Of a DNA stretch of 64,000 bases, positions 10,201-18,342 are shown in pieces. Numbering within the stretch: the stretch's first letter is position 1; every line of letters begins with the position of its first letter. This stretch comes from Pedobacter sp. FW305-3-2-15-E-R2A2 (GTDB lineage: Bacteria; Bacteroidota; Bacteroidia; Sphingobacteriales; Sphingobacteriaceae): positions 496,001-560,000 of the forward strand of contig NZ_CP151803.1 in assembly GCF_038446955.1 (NCBI RefSeq), written 5' to 3'. Position numbers and translations under genes: made by a program. The notes below the pieces were generated by a model. The model saw nothing but the letters and a program-made list of their open reading frames with translations. It did no database searches and was not told the DNA's origin.

Positions 10201-10414
10201 ATTAGGTTATAACTTCCCTGAAAAGATCACGAAAAAGCTGAAATTAAGCAGACTTAGGGTCTATTCAAGTGTGCAGAATTTCTTCCTGGCCACTAAGTTC
10301 TCCGGAAATGATCCTGAAGTAACTACTTATTCCAACGCTTTTGCACAGGGACAAACCTTTTTCGATTATCCTAAGCCAACAACCTATATGCTGGGCTTAA
10401 ATGTCGGTTTATAG
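7220..10414 (+). CDS. SusC/RagA-type TonB-dependent transporter 1
   Basis: A 1064-residue outer-membrane receptor. In order: a signal peptide (1-27), a carboxypeptidase-regulatory-like domain (about 46-125), the SusC signature LDDVVVVGYGTRRKSDVTGAV (VVVGYG at 132-137), a plug domain with GRISGVQV, IRIRGFSS, NPLYVIDG and LKDASSVAIYGARGANGVILVTTKKG, and then a 22-strand beta barrel ending in an aromatic-containing strand. SusC proteins import oligomers through the outer membrane using TonB energy, with a SusD lid. The SusD partner follows after 33 bp. No glycoside hydrolase, kinase or regulator is attached, so the substrate cannot be named. The upstream region has four LacI-like operators, which hints at a carbohydrate. 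The start follows the standard A-rich leader. Confidence 0.95.
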   Translation: MKIKHLVLAGLPMFCLTGIGSFAAMAAGSSSGANSHASFFFQGVSQKITISGIVLDEKSQPVPGVGIKALKTNKSTVTDASGRFSIEVESAAEQLSFSYIGYTTQTRAAGSGATPLSIKLVPAEGVNLDDVVVVGYGTRRKSDVTGAVGSVKEEQLKERPAASLNQALSGRISGVQVNSNSGRPGGQTNIRIRGFSSIKTTNNPLYVIDGVILPVGSQTQNSNAIDFLNPGDIASVEVLKDASSVAIYGARGANGVILVTTKKGSTTGGKISYDVDFSVPTIGPKRVEMLNAKEFIEVENLAFENSKIYDPEGFAAGKYVDPRIKRKTLPLLFDSNGNPLYDTDWFKEATQNKLSQNHQLGFTGGNAENSYGLFLNYRDDNGLLKNSYLKRYSGRFTMDSQIKKWMKVGGSLNYTNQSENLVDIGTGGLNSVRMITESFPFLPVKYPNGSWADNQNYPGAEGGSNPVHILTDRKYILQTQNTLGNAYANINLAEGLEFRSVLGANIVTRGRSEYNGRGLYGISFDQKGSVTLDNNRETYWSFENYLTYNKRFAKDHAITALLGLSWQETNIFGFAVGGENFSTDYLLYNNLGAASKPIPGSSRADRFAFNSYFGRLNYSFKDKYLFTATGRMDGSSKFGSNNKYAFFPSGAVAWKVSEEEFLKGSPVVSNLKLRASYGLTGNSEIPSFSSLGVLGTGYAAIFNNTRFAGVGTNRLGNPDLKWEKTGQSDIGVELGLFNNRINIEADVYYRKTTDMLLDAPVPLTSGYGTITRNIGSMVNKGLEFAINTVNIRTENFTWNTMFNISMNRNKVLSLATPADIFGVGNPGFTNETGIIRVGEPVGSFWGLTRLGTWSESERAEAAKYNYRGKTILPGDVKYLDVNGDYQINDADRMIIGNGSPKAWGSFSNTFKYKNVDLTVELQYSAGNDVLNMTKHSAEDRVGLANSYSSVLNAWTPQNQNTPIAAIRDTRAGYVTNVDTRWVEDGSFIRGRNLLLGYNFPEKITKKLKLSRLRVYSSVQNFFLATKFSGNDPEVTTYSNAFAQGQTFFDYPKPTTYMLGLNVGL

Positions 10415-10447
10415 TTGTAATAGTTGTCTACATTAATTAAAGATATT

Positions 10448-11983
10448 ATGAAATTAAATATAAAATATACCGGAAAAATTCTCCTTGTTGCCTTAGTGGT
10501 ACTTGGAGCGGGATGTAAAAAATTCCTTAGTGAAAGCGATCCCTCCAACTTAACCCCGGAAACCTATTATACCATTCCGGAACATGCAGAAGCTGCCGTC
10601 GCTGCCGCTTATGCACAAACCCGTTTTATTGGAAGTGGCGCAGGTATTTTTGCCGCAAATTTTTCTATGCTGGAATTGGTGACAGGAACAGCAAGAACGG
10701 AGACCGGACAGAATTCAGATTTGAACAACCTGCTTGGCTTGTCTTTTAACGGGGAAAATCTGTTGGTTAGAAATTGGTGGGCAGGTTTATATAATGTCAT
10801 CGCACAAACCAATTTGGTGACGGAAAGGGTACCTGGAATTGAACCTATGGACGGGACGCGGAAGGCACAGATTATCGGTGAAGCAAAGTTTTTGCGTGCC
10901 TGGGCTTACTTTTACCTGGTAAGGTTGTATGGAGATGTTCCATTAATTACAACTCCTCAAAGTGCGGGTTCTAAAGATTTTTATCCGACAAGAACAGCTA
11001 CAGAGCAAATTTATAAACAGATTACTGATGATCTGATTGCTGCTGAAGCGGCTGGACTTCCATGGCAGGATGCAAGTGGCAGGGTGAGTAAAGGAGCCGT
11101 AAAGTCTCTATTGGCTAAAGTATACCTGACTATGGCGGGGCAACCTTTAAACAAAGGAGCAGCTTATTATAAACTTGCAGCAGATAAATCTCTGGAAGTA
11201 ATGACCAGTAGTGGTTATGGCCTTTTTTCCTCTTATGCAGACCTCCATAGTCTAAGTCAGGAAAATAAAGGGGAACATATTTTTGAAATTCAATACCTGG
11301 CATCGGTTACTGGCAATCCAATGCAACAGTTACTATTGCCAAATTTTAAAGATGTTTCTGCCTATAGTGATGAAATGGGAAGTACCGTTCCGACAAACGA
11401 GTTTTATCAATCTTTTGAACCGGGAGATTTAAGGGCCAAAGATAGAGAAGGTTTCTTCTACACCTCCTATTATACTGGTGGAGATGGCGCATTGAAACCG
11501 TTAAATGCCCCTTATATTTTTAAACACTTTGATATCGTTGCCAATGGAACATTCGGCACGAAAGGAACAACACAAAGTGATTTAAACTGGCCTCAAATCC
11601 GATTTGCAGAGGTGCTGTTAGTTTATGCTGAAGCACAGAACCGAGCAGACGGATCGCCAAACGCTGCTGCCTATGAAGCGGTGAATAAGATCAGAAGACG
11701 TGCCCTGTTGCCAGAGCTTTCAGGTCTTTCCCAGACGGCATTTGAAGAAGCCGTATGGCGCGAACGCTGGCATGAGCTATGTTATGAAGGCATTACCTGG
11801 TTTGACATGGTGCGCCTAAGAAAAGTGTACAATGAAACCACCAATGGCTTTGATAACTTTGTCGGACATGCATTTGCTGGTAGTCCATCCACCAAACTTG
11901 CAGAAAAACACCTGTTATTCCCACTGCCAAGTGTGGAGATTAAAAACAATTTAAATCTGAGACCTCAGAATCCGGGGTATTAA
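10448..11983 (+). CDS. SusD/RagB-type nutrient-binding lipoprotein 1
   Basis: A 511-residue surface lipoprotein. The ATG at 10448 is preferred over one 8 codons upstream because it opens a signal peptide with the lipobox VVLGAGC (KKF follows, as in most SusD proteins). The N-terminal SusD-like helices and TPR-type segments are present (GEAKFLRAWAYFYLVRLYGDVPLI, a strong family motif). The C-terminal RagB/SusD motifs QIRFAEVLLVYAEAQNRA, RERWHELCYEGITWFDMVRL and LFPLPSVEIKNN are complete. It captures substrate above the SusC pore. It pairs with the transporter directly upstream and is closed by a terminator, so this is a two-gene operon. Confidence 0.95.
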   Translation: MKLNIKYTGKILLVALVVLGAGCKKFLSESDPSNLTPETYYTIPEHAEAAVAAAYAQTRFIGSGAGIFAANFSMLELVTGTARTETGQNSDLNNLLGLSFNGENLLVRNWWAGLYNVIAQTNLVTERVPGIEPMDGTRKAQIIGEAKFLRAWAYFYLVRLYGDVPLITTPQSAGSKDFYPTRTATEQIYKQITDDLIAAEAAGLPWQDASGRVSKGAVKSLLAKVYLTMAGQPLNKGAAYYKLAADKSLEVMTSSGYGLFSSYADLHSLSQENKGEHIFEIQYLASVTGNPMQQLLLPNFKDVSAYSDEMGSTVPTNEFYQSFEPGDLRAKDREGFFYTSYYTGGDGALKPLNAPYIFKHFDIVANGTFGTKGTTQSDLNWPQIRFAEVLLVYAEAQNRADGSPNAAAYEAVNKIRRRALLPELSGLSQTAFEEAVWRERWHELCYEGITWFDMVRLRKVYNETTNGFDNFVGHAFAGSPSTKLAEKHLLFPLPSVEIKNNLNLRPQNPGY

Positions 11984-11998
11984 GCTGGTATAGCTATA

Positions 11999-12029
11999 AA
12001 GCCTGCCGGAAAAACCGGCAGGCTTTTTT
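11999..12029. terminator. bidirectional terminator after susD 1
   Basis: A 9-bp GC-rich stem (GCCTGCCGG at 12001-12009 with CCGGCAGGC at 12015-12023), loop AAAAA, followed by TTTTTT and preceded by AAA. It separates the susD gene from the convergent response regulator. Confidence 0.9.
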
Positions 12030-12675
12030 ATGCGTTCATAATGAGTTTATTCTTGATCGCGAAATCATAAAGCGCAACGGTAGAATCTCCGATCTCCAAT
12101 TTCCGCATGATGTTTTTTCTGTGGGTATGAATCGTGAATTCAGAAAGGTATAACCGTTCCGCAATTTCCCTGGTTCTCAGATTCTGGCAAACCAGTCTGA
12201 TGATTTCCACCTCACGTTTTGTGAGCTTATGTTTTTTCAGAAAGTCATCAAAATAGGAAAAAGAACCCTGCTCGTTTTGGTCTTCCCCAAGGATGGGGAA
12301 ATAGGGTTTACCCGCCAATACCTGCAAAATGATTCCTGAAAGCAGCTCCAGTTTCCCTGATTTAACCACATATCCACTTGCTCCCTTTGACTTACAATCT
12401 TTAATCAGCTCCGGAGAATTGTAATTGGTCATGATGATAATCTTTGCTTTCAGTGACCTGTTTTTCAGCTCATCAAGTGTCTTTAATCCGTCCAAACCAG
12501 GCATATTCAAGTCAAGTAAGATCAAATCTGCCCGGTGGATGGCTTCGGATTGTAAAAGGGCCAGGCCATTGTATACGCTGTCAACGATGTTAAACTGATC
12601 ATCTTTGCCAAGGTAAGCTTGTATGCCTTCCAGAATCGCCGGATGATCATCTGCAAGAATTATCGAGACCTTCAT
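12028..12675 (-). CDS. NarL/LuxR-type response regulator
   Basis: A 215-residue two-domain regulator. The receiver domain has the acidic pocket D9/D10, the phospho-acceptor D55 in LLDLNMPG, T83 and K105. The C-terminal LuxR-type helix-turn-helix spans about residues 150-210 (LTKREVEIIRLVCQNLRTREIAERLYLS, then FTIHTHRKNIMRKL). It should bind DNA when phosphorylated by a sensor kinase. No kinase gene is adjacent, so it is an orphan here, and its targets are unknown. It sits at the end of a series of minus-strand genes, but a 57-bp gap separates it from the amidohydrolase, so it may have its own promoter. Confidence 0.93.
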   Translation of the reverse strand: MKVSIILADDHPAILEGIQAYLGKDDQFNIVDSVYNGLALLQSEAIHRADLILLDLNMPGLDGLKTLDELKNRSLKAKIIIMTNYNSPELIKDCKSKGASGYVVKSGKLELLSGIILQVLAGKPYFPILGEDQNEQGSFSYFDDFLKKHKLTKREVEIIRLVCQNLRTREIAERLYLSEFTIHTHRKNIMRKLEIGDSTVALYDFAIKNKLIMNA

Positions 12676-12732
12676 AGGGTTGAGTTAACCGTTAATTAAT
12701 CTCTAAATTACTTAATCGAAGTTGTTTTATGG

Positions 12733-14151
12733 TTATAAATTGTTTTTCTTTTTAACATGCTCCAGCATCTGATCCAGTGTAGCTCTGTTCAGTAATTCTC
12801 CTTTTGTAATCACCGCGTATATTTTTTGGGTAGCACTGATGTTTTTTAGCGGATTTTCATTCAATAGCAAGAGATCTGCTCTTTTTCCTGTACTCAGGCT
12901 CCCATAAGCTTTCTTATTCAGAAAGGCCGGAGAATTGACTACGGATGCCTGTAATGCCTGAAGTGGTGTTAATCCGTATTTTACCAATAACTCCAGCTCT
13001 TTGTGTAAACCGATGCCAGGATAGGCATAAGAATTCAGGTATCCTGCATCTGTTCCTGCCATTATTTTTACGCCTGCTTTTTGCAATAATGGCAAGGTTT
13101 TAACGGTTTTCTCAAATAGCTGATGCCTGAATTCAATGGCTGCAGCATCATCCTGTTCTACTCTTTTTACCCTTCCTTCGTAAGTTTTTTGAAGCCCTTT
13201 TCCAATGTATTGAAGGTAAGTATCATGCTTATGGTTGTCTTTCTCGAAATAAGTCAGAATGTAATTTAGCGATAAGGTCGGGGTAATGTACATGCCATGT
13301 TGTGCCATATTGCTGTAGGTCGCCATTGCTGCGGTTTCATCAAAAGTATCCATCACCTTTTGGTTAAATGCCTTGCCTTTTAAAGTCCCTGCTGCCACTG
13401 CTGCGGAAATCTCCTGCTCCACTTTAGATCCTGCTTTAAGGGCATAACCAAGGTGTTCTACGGAACTTAGCCCTGCCGCTGCGATCTGTTCCATGGTCAG
13501 CGCATTCGGGATGTGTGCCGATACGGGATACCCACGCTGGCGGGCCATTCTGATGCTTTCTAAGAAAAGCTCCGGACTCAGGGTATTGTCTGTGATCTTC
13601 ACAAAGTCGACTTTCATCTTTTGCAGAGAATCGAGTGCCTGGCTGATCTCCTGAGTATTGCCTACCTCAATGTCTCCTTTCCAGACCGATTTATAGCCCT
13701 CCAGTTTAGGCCCTGAAGTGAAAATTGTTGGCCCTTGAAGCTTTCCTGCTTCAATCTCTGCTCTCCATTGCAATACACTCGGACTAATATCGGCTGCTGC
13801 ATCGCGAATGGTGGTAATTCCATAAGCAAGGTATAAAGGAAGAAGGTTCTTGTTTTCTTCAATGATTTCCGTTCCGCCGCCAAAATGCATGTGCATATCC
13901 CAAAGGCCGGGCATCACATATTTACCCCGGGCATCCAGGGTCTTTGCTGCAGTATATTTCGCAAGCTGGCTTTCCGGTAAAACAGCGGTGATCAGCCCGT
14001 TTTTAATGGCGATCATCTGTTTAGGGATAATTTTCCCTGTGTTTACGTCAATAATTGTGGCCGACTTAATCAAGAGGTCTGCTGCTTTCTTCTGGGCAAA
14101 TGATACCTGAATGGAGAACAGGCCAAGCAATAGAAATGTTATTTTTTTCAT
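12733..14151 (-). CDS. secreted amidohydrolase (imidazolonepropionase-like family)
   Basis: A 472-residue metal-dependent hydrolase of the amidohydrolase superfamily. The start at the ATG ending at 14151 gives a signal peptide (MKKITFLLLGLFSIQVSFAQ), and a 25-codon upstream extension overlapping the ankyrin gene is rejected. Visible metal-site motifs: DMHMHF (H87, H89), VSAHIPNA, SSVEHLGYAL and the late AGTDAGY aspartate. N- and C-terminal beta-sandwich segments flank the barrel (LIKSATIIDVNTGKII; GKRADLLLLNENPL). Related exported enzymes act as prolidase-like or cyclic-imide hydrolases, but the substrate cannot be read from sequence. It lies 10 bp downstream of the ankyrin lipoprotein gene, so both are probably co-transcribed. 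Confidence 0.9.
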   Translation of the reverse strand: MKKITFLLLGLFSIQVSFAQKKAADLLIKSATIIDVNTGKIIPKQMIAIKNGLITAVLPESQLAKYTAAKTLDARGKYVMPGLWDMHMHFGGGTEIIEENKNLLPLYLAYGITTIRDAAADISPSVLQWRAEIEAGKLQGPTIFTSGPKLEGYKSVWKGDIEVGNTQEISQALDSLQKMKVDFVKITDNTLSPELFLESIRMARQRGYPVSAHIPNALTMEQIAAAGLSSVEHLGYALKAGSKVEQEISAAVAAGTLKGKAFNQKVMDTFDETAAMATYSNMAQHGMYITPTLSLNYILTYFEKDNHKHDTYLQYIGKGLQKTYEGRVKRVEQDDAAAIEFRHQLFEKTVKTLPLLQKAGVKIMAGTDAGYLNSYAYPGIGLHKELELLVKYGLTPLQALQASVVNSPAFLNKKAYGSLSTGKRADLLLLNENPLKNISATQKIYAVITKGELLNRATLDQMLEHVKKKNNL

Positions 14152-14161
14152 CTGTAATCTA

Positions 14162-14848
14162 TTATTTTTTTGAACCTGCTTTTTCCAGGATACTGACGAT
14201 TTCTTTGAAGTTTTTCTGACGTGCATGCATCAAAGAGGTCACACCATCCTTGTCGGCAATATTTACATCAGCTCCGGCATCTACCAGCATTTGTACAATC
14301 TGGACCTGTTTGCTGTTGCCATCGGCTAAGATCACCGCTTCCAACAGCGCAGTCCAGCCTAACCTGTTAATGTGATCTATAGGAAAGGTCTTGTCCTTTA
14401 ACAATTCGGCAACGACGGCCACATGTCCTTTTTCACAGGCAGGAATCAATGCGGTACCGTTGTATCGGTTAAAGATTTTATAATCTGCGCCTGCTGCTAA
14501 GCAAAGTTTAACAATATCCAGGTAACCGGAAGCTCCGGCATAAAGGAAAGGACTGTTTAGCATCTTGTCCTGCGCATTTACGTTTGCTCCCGCCTCAATC
14601 AATAGACGGGCCATTGGGAGCTGGTTTAAATAGGTTGCCGCCATCAGTAGCGTTTCTCCTTTTTCATTTCGTACCTCCAGGTCTTTATGACTGGAAATCC
14701 ATTCTTTAAGTTTCGTTGGGTTTTGTGCTGCGATGATATCGAAGACTCCGGTTTTCGTAGGTTCCATGGTTTTTTCTTGTGAACATGCGGTTAAAGTGCA
14801 TAGGCTGAAGATCAGCAAAGCCACTAAATAGGTAATGCGGTAATTCAT
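14162..14848 (-). CDS. ankyrin-repeat lipoprotein
   Basis: A 228-residue lipoprotein. The start is taken at the ATG ending at 14848; the frame extends two codons to a TTG. The signal peptide ends in the lipobox TLTAC (SQEK follows). The rest consists of about five ankyrin repeats, recognisable by GETLLMAATYLNQLPMARLLIEAGANVN, SPFLYAGASGYLDIVKLCLAAGAD, TALIPACEKGHVAVVAELL, WTALLEAVI and GVTSLMHARQKNFKEIVSIL. Ankyrin repeats bind proteins. Its coupling to the secreted amidohydrolase 10 bp downstream suggests a periplasmic partner or inhibitor role, which is inference. Confidence 0.92.
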   Translation of the reverse strand: MNYRITYLVALLIFSLCTLTACSQEKTMEPTKTGVFDIIAAQNPTKLKEWISSHKDLEVRNEKGETLLMAATYLNQLPMARLLIEAGANVNAQDKMLNSPFLYAGASGYLDIVKLCLAAGADYKIFNRYNGTALIPACEKGHVAVVAELLKDKTFPIDHINRLGWTALLEAVILADGNSKQVQIVQMLVDAGADVNIADKDGVTSLMHARQKNFKEIVSILEKAGSKK

Positions 14849-14906
14849 ATGCAAATGTATATTTCCCTAAAATACCGGAGTAGGACTGTTTAGCACATCA
14901 AGGGTA

Positions 14907-15749
14907 CTAATTATTCATTTTGCGAAATTCCTGTGGACTGCTGTTGGTATATTTCCTGAAAAAGCGGGAAAAGTAAGAAGTATCATTAAAACCCAGTGTA
15001 TAGGCGATCTCTTTAATGTCAAGCGTGCTGAAGGTGAGCATTCGCTTGGCCTCCAGTAAAATCCGCTCCCTGATGTAATCCCCGGCCGTGATCCCCGATT
15101 TTTTTCTGCACACCTGGTTCAGGTAATTTGCGGTGACACTCATCTCATTGGCATAAAAGGAAACTTCACTATGTGTGGCATAATGTGTTTCCAGAAGCGT
15201 TAGGAAACTGTTGATAATGCGGTGATCCGGAGCGAATTCCTGCACTGAAAAATTATCGCTGTACCATCTTTTGATCAATAACAAAGCCACCTGTAAACGG
15301 GATTGAAGTACATCAATATATAAGTCTTCAGAATGAAGGACCTCCTTTTCCATTTTTTCAAGTTCCTGGATCAGCGAAAAGTATTGGTCGTCTGTGAGGG
15401 GAAGAAATGGGGAAGCCGATAGGTTGAAATAAGGGAAACGCTGACTTCCCGGCAAGAGAAATTTCAGGGAAAACATCAGCTGATAGCCTGAGGTATCTTT
15501 TGAAAGTTCCCATTGATGTGCCTGCCCGGGAGCAAGAAAAAACACCATTTTATCCTTTACTTCATGCGCTTTAAAATCTATGGTATGTGTACCGCTTCCC
15601 TTTTCGATGAGTAAAATCATATAAAAATCATGCTTATGGGCATGGGGAATAGAAGGCATGTTGATTGGTTGGTGATGAACTACTTTAAAGTCCTCCCTGG
15701 TATAAGGAAGATTGAAAATTTGTTCAATACCGACAGTAGGTAAAAGCAT
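14907..15749 (-). CDS. AraC-family transcriptional regulator
   Basis: A 280-residue regulator with an N-terminal cupin-like sensing domain (about 20-120; the HAHKHDFYMILLIEKGSGTHTIDF segment supplies the histidine-rich beta strand). The C-terminal double helix-turn-helix is of AraC/XylS type (about 180-280; SVTANYLNQVCRKKSGITAGDYIRERILLEAKRML, then IKEIAYTLGFNDTSYFSRFFRKYTNSSPQEFR). It is transcribed on the same strand as the ankyrin-amidohydrolase pair and lies 58 bp upstream, so it is a plausible regulator of that pair. The ligand is unknown. Confidence 0.93.
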   Translation of the reverse strand: MLLPTVGIEQIFNLPYTREDFKVVHHQPINMPSIPHAHKHDFYMILLIEKGSGTHTIDFKAHEVKDKMVFFLAPGQAHQWELSKDTSGYQLMFSLKFLLPGSQRFPYFNLSASPFLPLTDDQYFSLIQELEKMEKEVLHSEDLYIDVLQSRLQVALLLIKRWYSDNFSVQEFAPDHRIINSFLTLLETHYATHSEVSFYANEMSVTANYLNQVCRKKSGITAGDYIRERILLEAKRMLTFSTLDIKEIAYTLGFNDTSYFSRFFRKYTNSSPQEFRKMNN

Positions 15750-15817
15750 TTTTTAATGATGGTCAATTGTTTTATCCAACTTAAAGATAAGAAATAATTG
15801 TGCCAGCTACGACAATC

Positions 15818-16450
15818 CTATGAAAAGTATTTGACAATCCTTTTATGAAGCTCATCTTTACTTTCAGGGAAAGAAGCTTTTGGATTTCGGTCCCAGTAAT
15901 CAAGCCCTTGCTGCAATGCCCATCGTGCTTTCTCCTTATTGCTTGCAATCAGGAAGAAATCAGCGGCCTTATCATGAAACCAATCTTTGTCCACCAGGTC
16001 CTGCGCTGCATTTTCCCAGTCAGAAAGACGATTCAGATAAGGAATGCCTACGTTAATTACGTTTTCTTTTAAAATACTCATCACTCTTTCACGATGTGAT
16101 TCTGCGATGATCTGAAAATGTAACTCTTGCATGTTGTCAATGACAGGAAATGTCATGCCTTTGATGTTCCAGTCCATTTCAGTGCTCAAATGATCATTGG
16201 TGTCTCCTGTTCCGAATTCTGCTTTGTGCCAGCGGGAATATTCCTTTGAGGAAACGCTGTAGGAGGTCCAGAATTCAGCACATGTATTTTCTTCATTGTG
16301 CCTGTTCAATTGAAAACTGATGGTCTGAACGAATTCCTTAAGTTTCCGTTTAAACGTGAGTGTACTTTTTGAAAACGTAAATCCCAGTTTACTTAGTGGT
16401 TCAACTAAGGTCTGCTCAATGCTGTTGATGATTAATTCCCTTGGTTTCAT
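15818..16450 (-). CDS. DUF4304-like cytoplasmic protein
   Basis: A 210-residue soluble protein without a signal peptide. The N-terminal part (LSKLGFTFSKSTLTFKRKLKEFVQTISFQLNRHNEENTCAEFWTSYSVSS) resembles the DUF4304 family: a helix followed by an antiparallel sheet reading f-x-R-x3-x-f-x-Q-x-I-x-f-q. Members of this family are common in Bacteroidota and Firmicutes and have no known function. They are sometimes found near polymorphic-toxin loci, but no toxin gene is visible here. It appears to be monocistronic, with 68 bp before the AraC gene. Confidence 0.65.
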   Translation of the reverse strand: MKPRELIINSIEQTLVEPLSKLGFTFSKSTLTFKRKLKEFVQTISFQLNRHNEENTCAEFWTSYSVSSKEYSRWHKAEFGTGDTNDHLSTEMDWNIKGMTFPVIDNMQELHFQIIAESHRERVMSILKENVINVGIPYLNRLSDWENAAQDLVDKDWFHDKAADFFLIASNKEKARWALQQGLDYWDRNPKASFPESKDELHKRIVKYFS

Positions 16451-16833
16451 TATAATAAATATATCCGTCCCTATTTGTTATTGTTGAGAATCTGAAGATA
16501 GGAAAAACTTTAAATGTTTTGTTACAACCTGTTATCCTATAGTAAAAAAGACATTTGGTCATGTCCGACTGGTATCGTCATCCTGGAAGGGCCTATACTA
16601 AGCTTCCAGTTGCGCCTATTTTGTTTCTTTATTGAGGGTAGGTTGCTAGGGCCTATGAGGGCCTGTAGCCCCATCAACCCTTGTTCTTCTCACGTGAAAA
16701 TTATTTGTAAAATAAAAGCAATTGGTAACTTGATGTACGCTTATTATTCACTTTAATAAAATTTATTGCTTATATTGGTATTGTTGATATAAAACTTATT
16801 AACTGATGTCACTGAATAATTAACCTGTTAAAT
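16451..16833. other. 383-bp intergenic region, no gene seen
   Basis: Apart from an unconvincing 80-codon plus-strand frame (16514-16756, no family resemblance), I see only a loosely repeated AGGGCCTA/T sequence, near 16588, 16648 and 16657. The last 80 bp are AT-rich and presumably hold the promoter of the DUF6266-like gene. Confidence 0.5.
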
Positions 16834-17655
16834 ATGGCAAAAGCACCAAATGGCCCTCTGGGGGCCTTAAATGGAAAATTACACAACCTGGTTTTTTACA
16901 TGCTGAACGGACAGCCTGTTGTTCGTATGATCGGCGATCCGGGTAAACCAAGCAGGAATCAGCTGGCTAACCGTCAGGCGATGTCCGTGACTATGGAAAT
17001 GGTGAGCAGGATCTCTGAGTTTACCAATGTCAGCTTTGAGCTGGAAGCAAGAGGAACGGTTCGAAATGCCCATAACCTCGCGACTTCTTATATTAAAAAA
17101 CACGCTTTAAAGGGGGAATACCCTAATATTTCTGTGGATTATAGTAAGGTCATACTCAGCAATGGTAATTTACCAGGTGCAAATGATCTTAAAATCGAAA
17201 AGAAGGAAAAAGGAGTATTGGTGAGCTGGGATCCGAGTGGTCAGTACAACGACACGGTGATGATTCTTCTTTATCACCCGCTGGAAAAAACGGCAATGTC
17301 TGTGATTAATGCCTGCAGGAGAGATGCCGGGAGTTATTTTATCGATTTGTACGAGCAGCGGGTTGAGGAACCGATTGAGGCTTATATCTGCTTTAAATCC
17401 GCCAATGGCAAGGCCATTTCAGACAGTGCTTATATTGGAAATTTGAACGGAGCAGTAGAAAGTAAGGAAAAACAGCAGGAAAAACAGAAATATGCGCTGG
17501 TAAAGCAGCGGTTTGATGTACTGGAAGCCGATTATTTAAAACAAATGGCAGATAATGACGGAAATCCCGTCAATACCAAAGCCTTCCGGAATTTGGAAAG
17601 GGAATACGAGGTGCTGAAGTATAAACTGGAAAATCTTCCGGGGAAACCGGGTTGA
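16834..17655 (+). CDS. DUF6266-like protein
   Basis: A 273-residue protein whose N-terminus (NGPLGALNGKLHNLVFYMLNGQPVVRMIG, then a PSRNQLANRQ-like segment) matches the pattern of the DUF6266 family, which is abundant and strongly paralogous in Pedobacter and related genera. There is no signal peptide. The middle (about 120-210) looks like a fibronectin-like beta domain (GVLVSWDPSGQYNDTVMILLYHP). The C-terminus (about 210-273) is a charged helical coiled coil (EKQQEKQKYALVKQRFDVLEADYLKQ). The function is unknown. It is monocistronic; the N-terminal family has been compared to phage-like structural proteins, but nothing phage-related lies nearby. Confidence 0.8.
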   Translation: MAKAPNGPLGALNGKLHNLVFYMLNGQPVVRMIGDPGKPSRNQLANRQAMSVTMEMVSRISEFTNVSFELEARGTVRNAHNLATSYIKKHALKGEYPNISVDYSKVILSNGNLPGANDLKIEKKEKGVLVSWDPSGQYNDTVMILLYHPLEKTAMSVINACRRDAGSYFIDLYEQRVEEPIEAYICFKSANGKAISDSAYIGNLNGAVESKEKQQEKQKYALVKQRFDVLEADYLKQMADNDGNPVNTKAFRNLEREYEVLKYKLENLPGKPG

Positions 17656-17708
17656 TGACCGATGGAAATTATGGCTTCTTCCTAAAGAAACCTATCTTAG
17701 TTTAAGAT

Positions 17709-17737
17709 CAGGCAAGATTTGTATGCCCTGTTTTTTA
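17709..17737 (+). terminator. possible terminator after the DUF6266-like gene
   Basis: Arms CAGGCA (17709-17714) and TGCCCTG (17724-17730, one bulged base) are followed by six T. The stem is short, so the call is tentative. Confidence 0.4.
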
Positions 17738-17778
17738 TGAAGCAGCCAAATAGCTGTATATACTAATGTAATTAATTA

Positions 17779-18342
17779 ATGAGCAATATCTTTTTTACTT
17801 CAGACCATCATTTCGGACATACAAACATTATTAAGTTTAGCAATCGGCCATTTTTAAATGTGGAAGAGATGAATGAAGTCATGATTGCAAGATGGAACGA
17901 GAAGATTGGACCCAATGATGAGGTCTATCATCTTGGTGACTTTGGAATTACCACACCAGAAGATTTTCAAAATATAGTCAGCAGACTAAACGGCATTATT
18001 TACCTTATCGTTGGAAATCACGAAGGTTCGGCTTTAGGATACCGGAAAAGATTCAAGTGGATAAAAGAATATCATGAAGTTAAGATCAAAGACGAGGAAC
18101 GTGGAAACGGGGTTCAAAGGATTGTTCTTTTTCATTATGCCATGAGAGTATGGAGAGGGGATTCAAGGGGTACATGGCATCTATATGGACATTCTCATGG
18201 AAATCTGCCTGACCTGGCTCATCGGCTTTCTTTTGATGTCGGCGTGGATGCACACGACTTTTATCCGCTATCTTATGATGAAGTTAAAGCGATCATGAAA
18301 ACGAAAAGCTGGGCCCGCTCTGTCGAGGATGAAGAAATTTGA
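17779..18342 (+). CDS. calcineurin-like metallophosphoesterase
   Basis: A 187-residue small phosphoesterase. The five metallophosphoesterase blocks are visible in order: SDHHFGH (D9, H11), VYHLGDFG, IVGNHEGS, LFHYAMRVW and YGHSHG. This subgroup of small phage- and bacterium-type phosphoesterases hydrolyses phosphomonoesters or cyclic phosphodiesters in the cytoplasm; the substrate is unknown. It is translationally coupled to the next gene by a 14-bp overlap, which argues for a two-gene operon. Confidence 0.93.
   Translation: MSNIFFTSDHHFGHTNIIKFSNRPFLNVEEMNEVMIARWNEKIGPNDEVYHLGDFGITTPEDFQNIVSRLNGIIYLIVGNHEGSALGYRKRFKWIKEYHEVKIKDEERGNGVQRIVLFHYAMRVWRGDSRGTWHLYGHSHGNLPDLAHRLSFDVGVDAHDFYPLSYDEVKAIMKTKSWARSVEDEEI

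Noticed and set aside
16514-16756. 80-codon plus-strand frame between the DUF4304-like and DUF6266-like genes
   Set aside because: Composition rich in Cys, Ser and Leu with no domain or leader; not protein-like enough to call.
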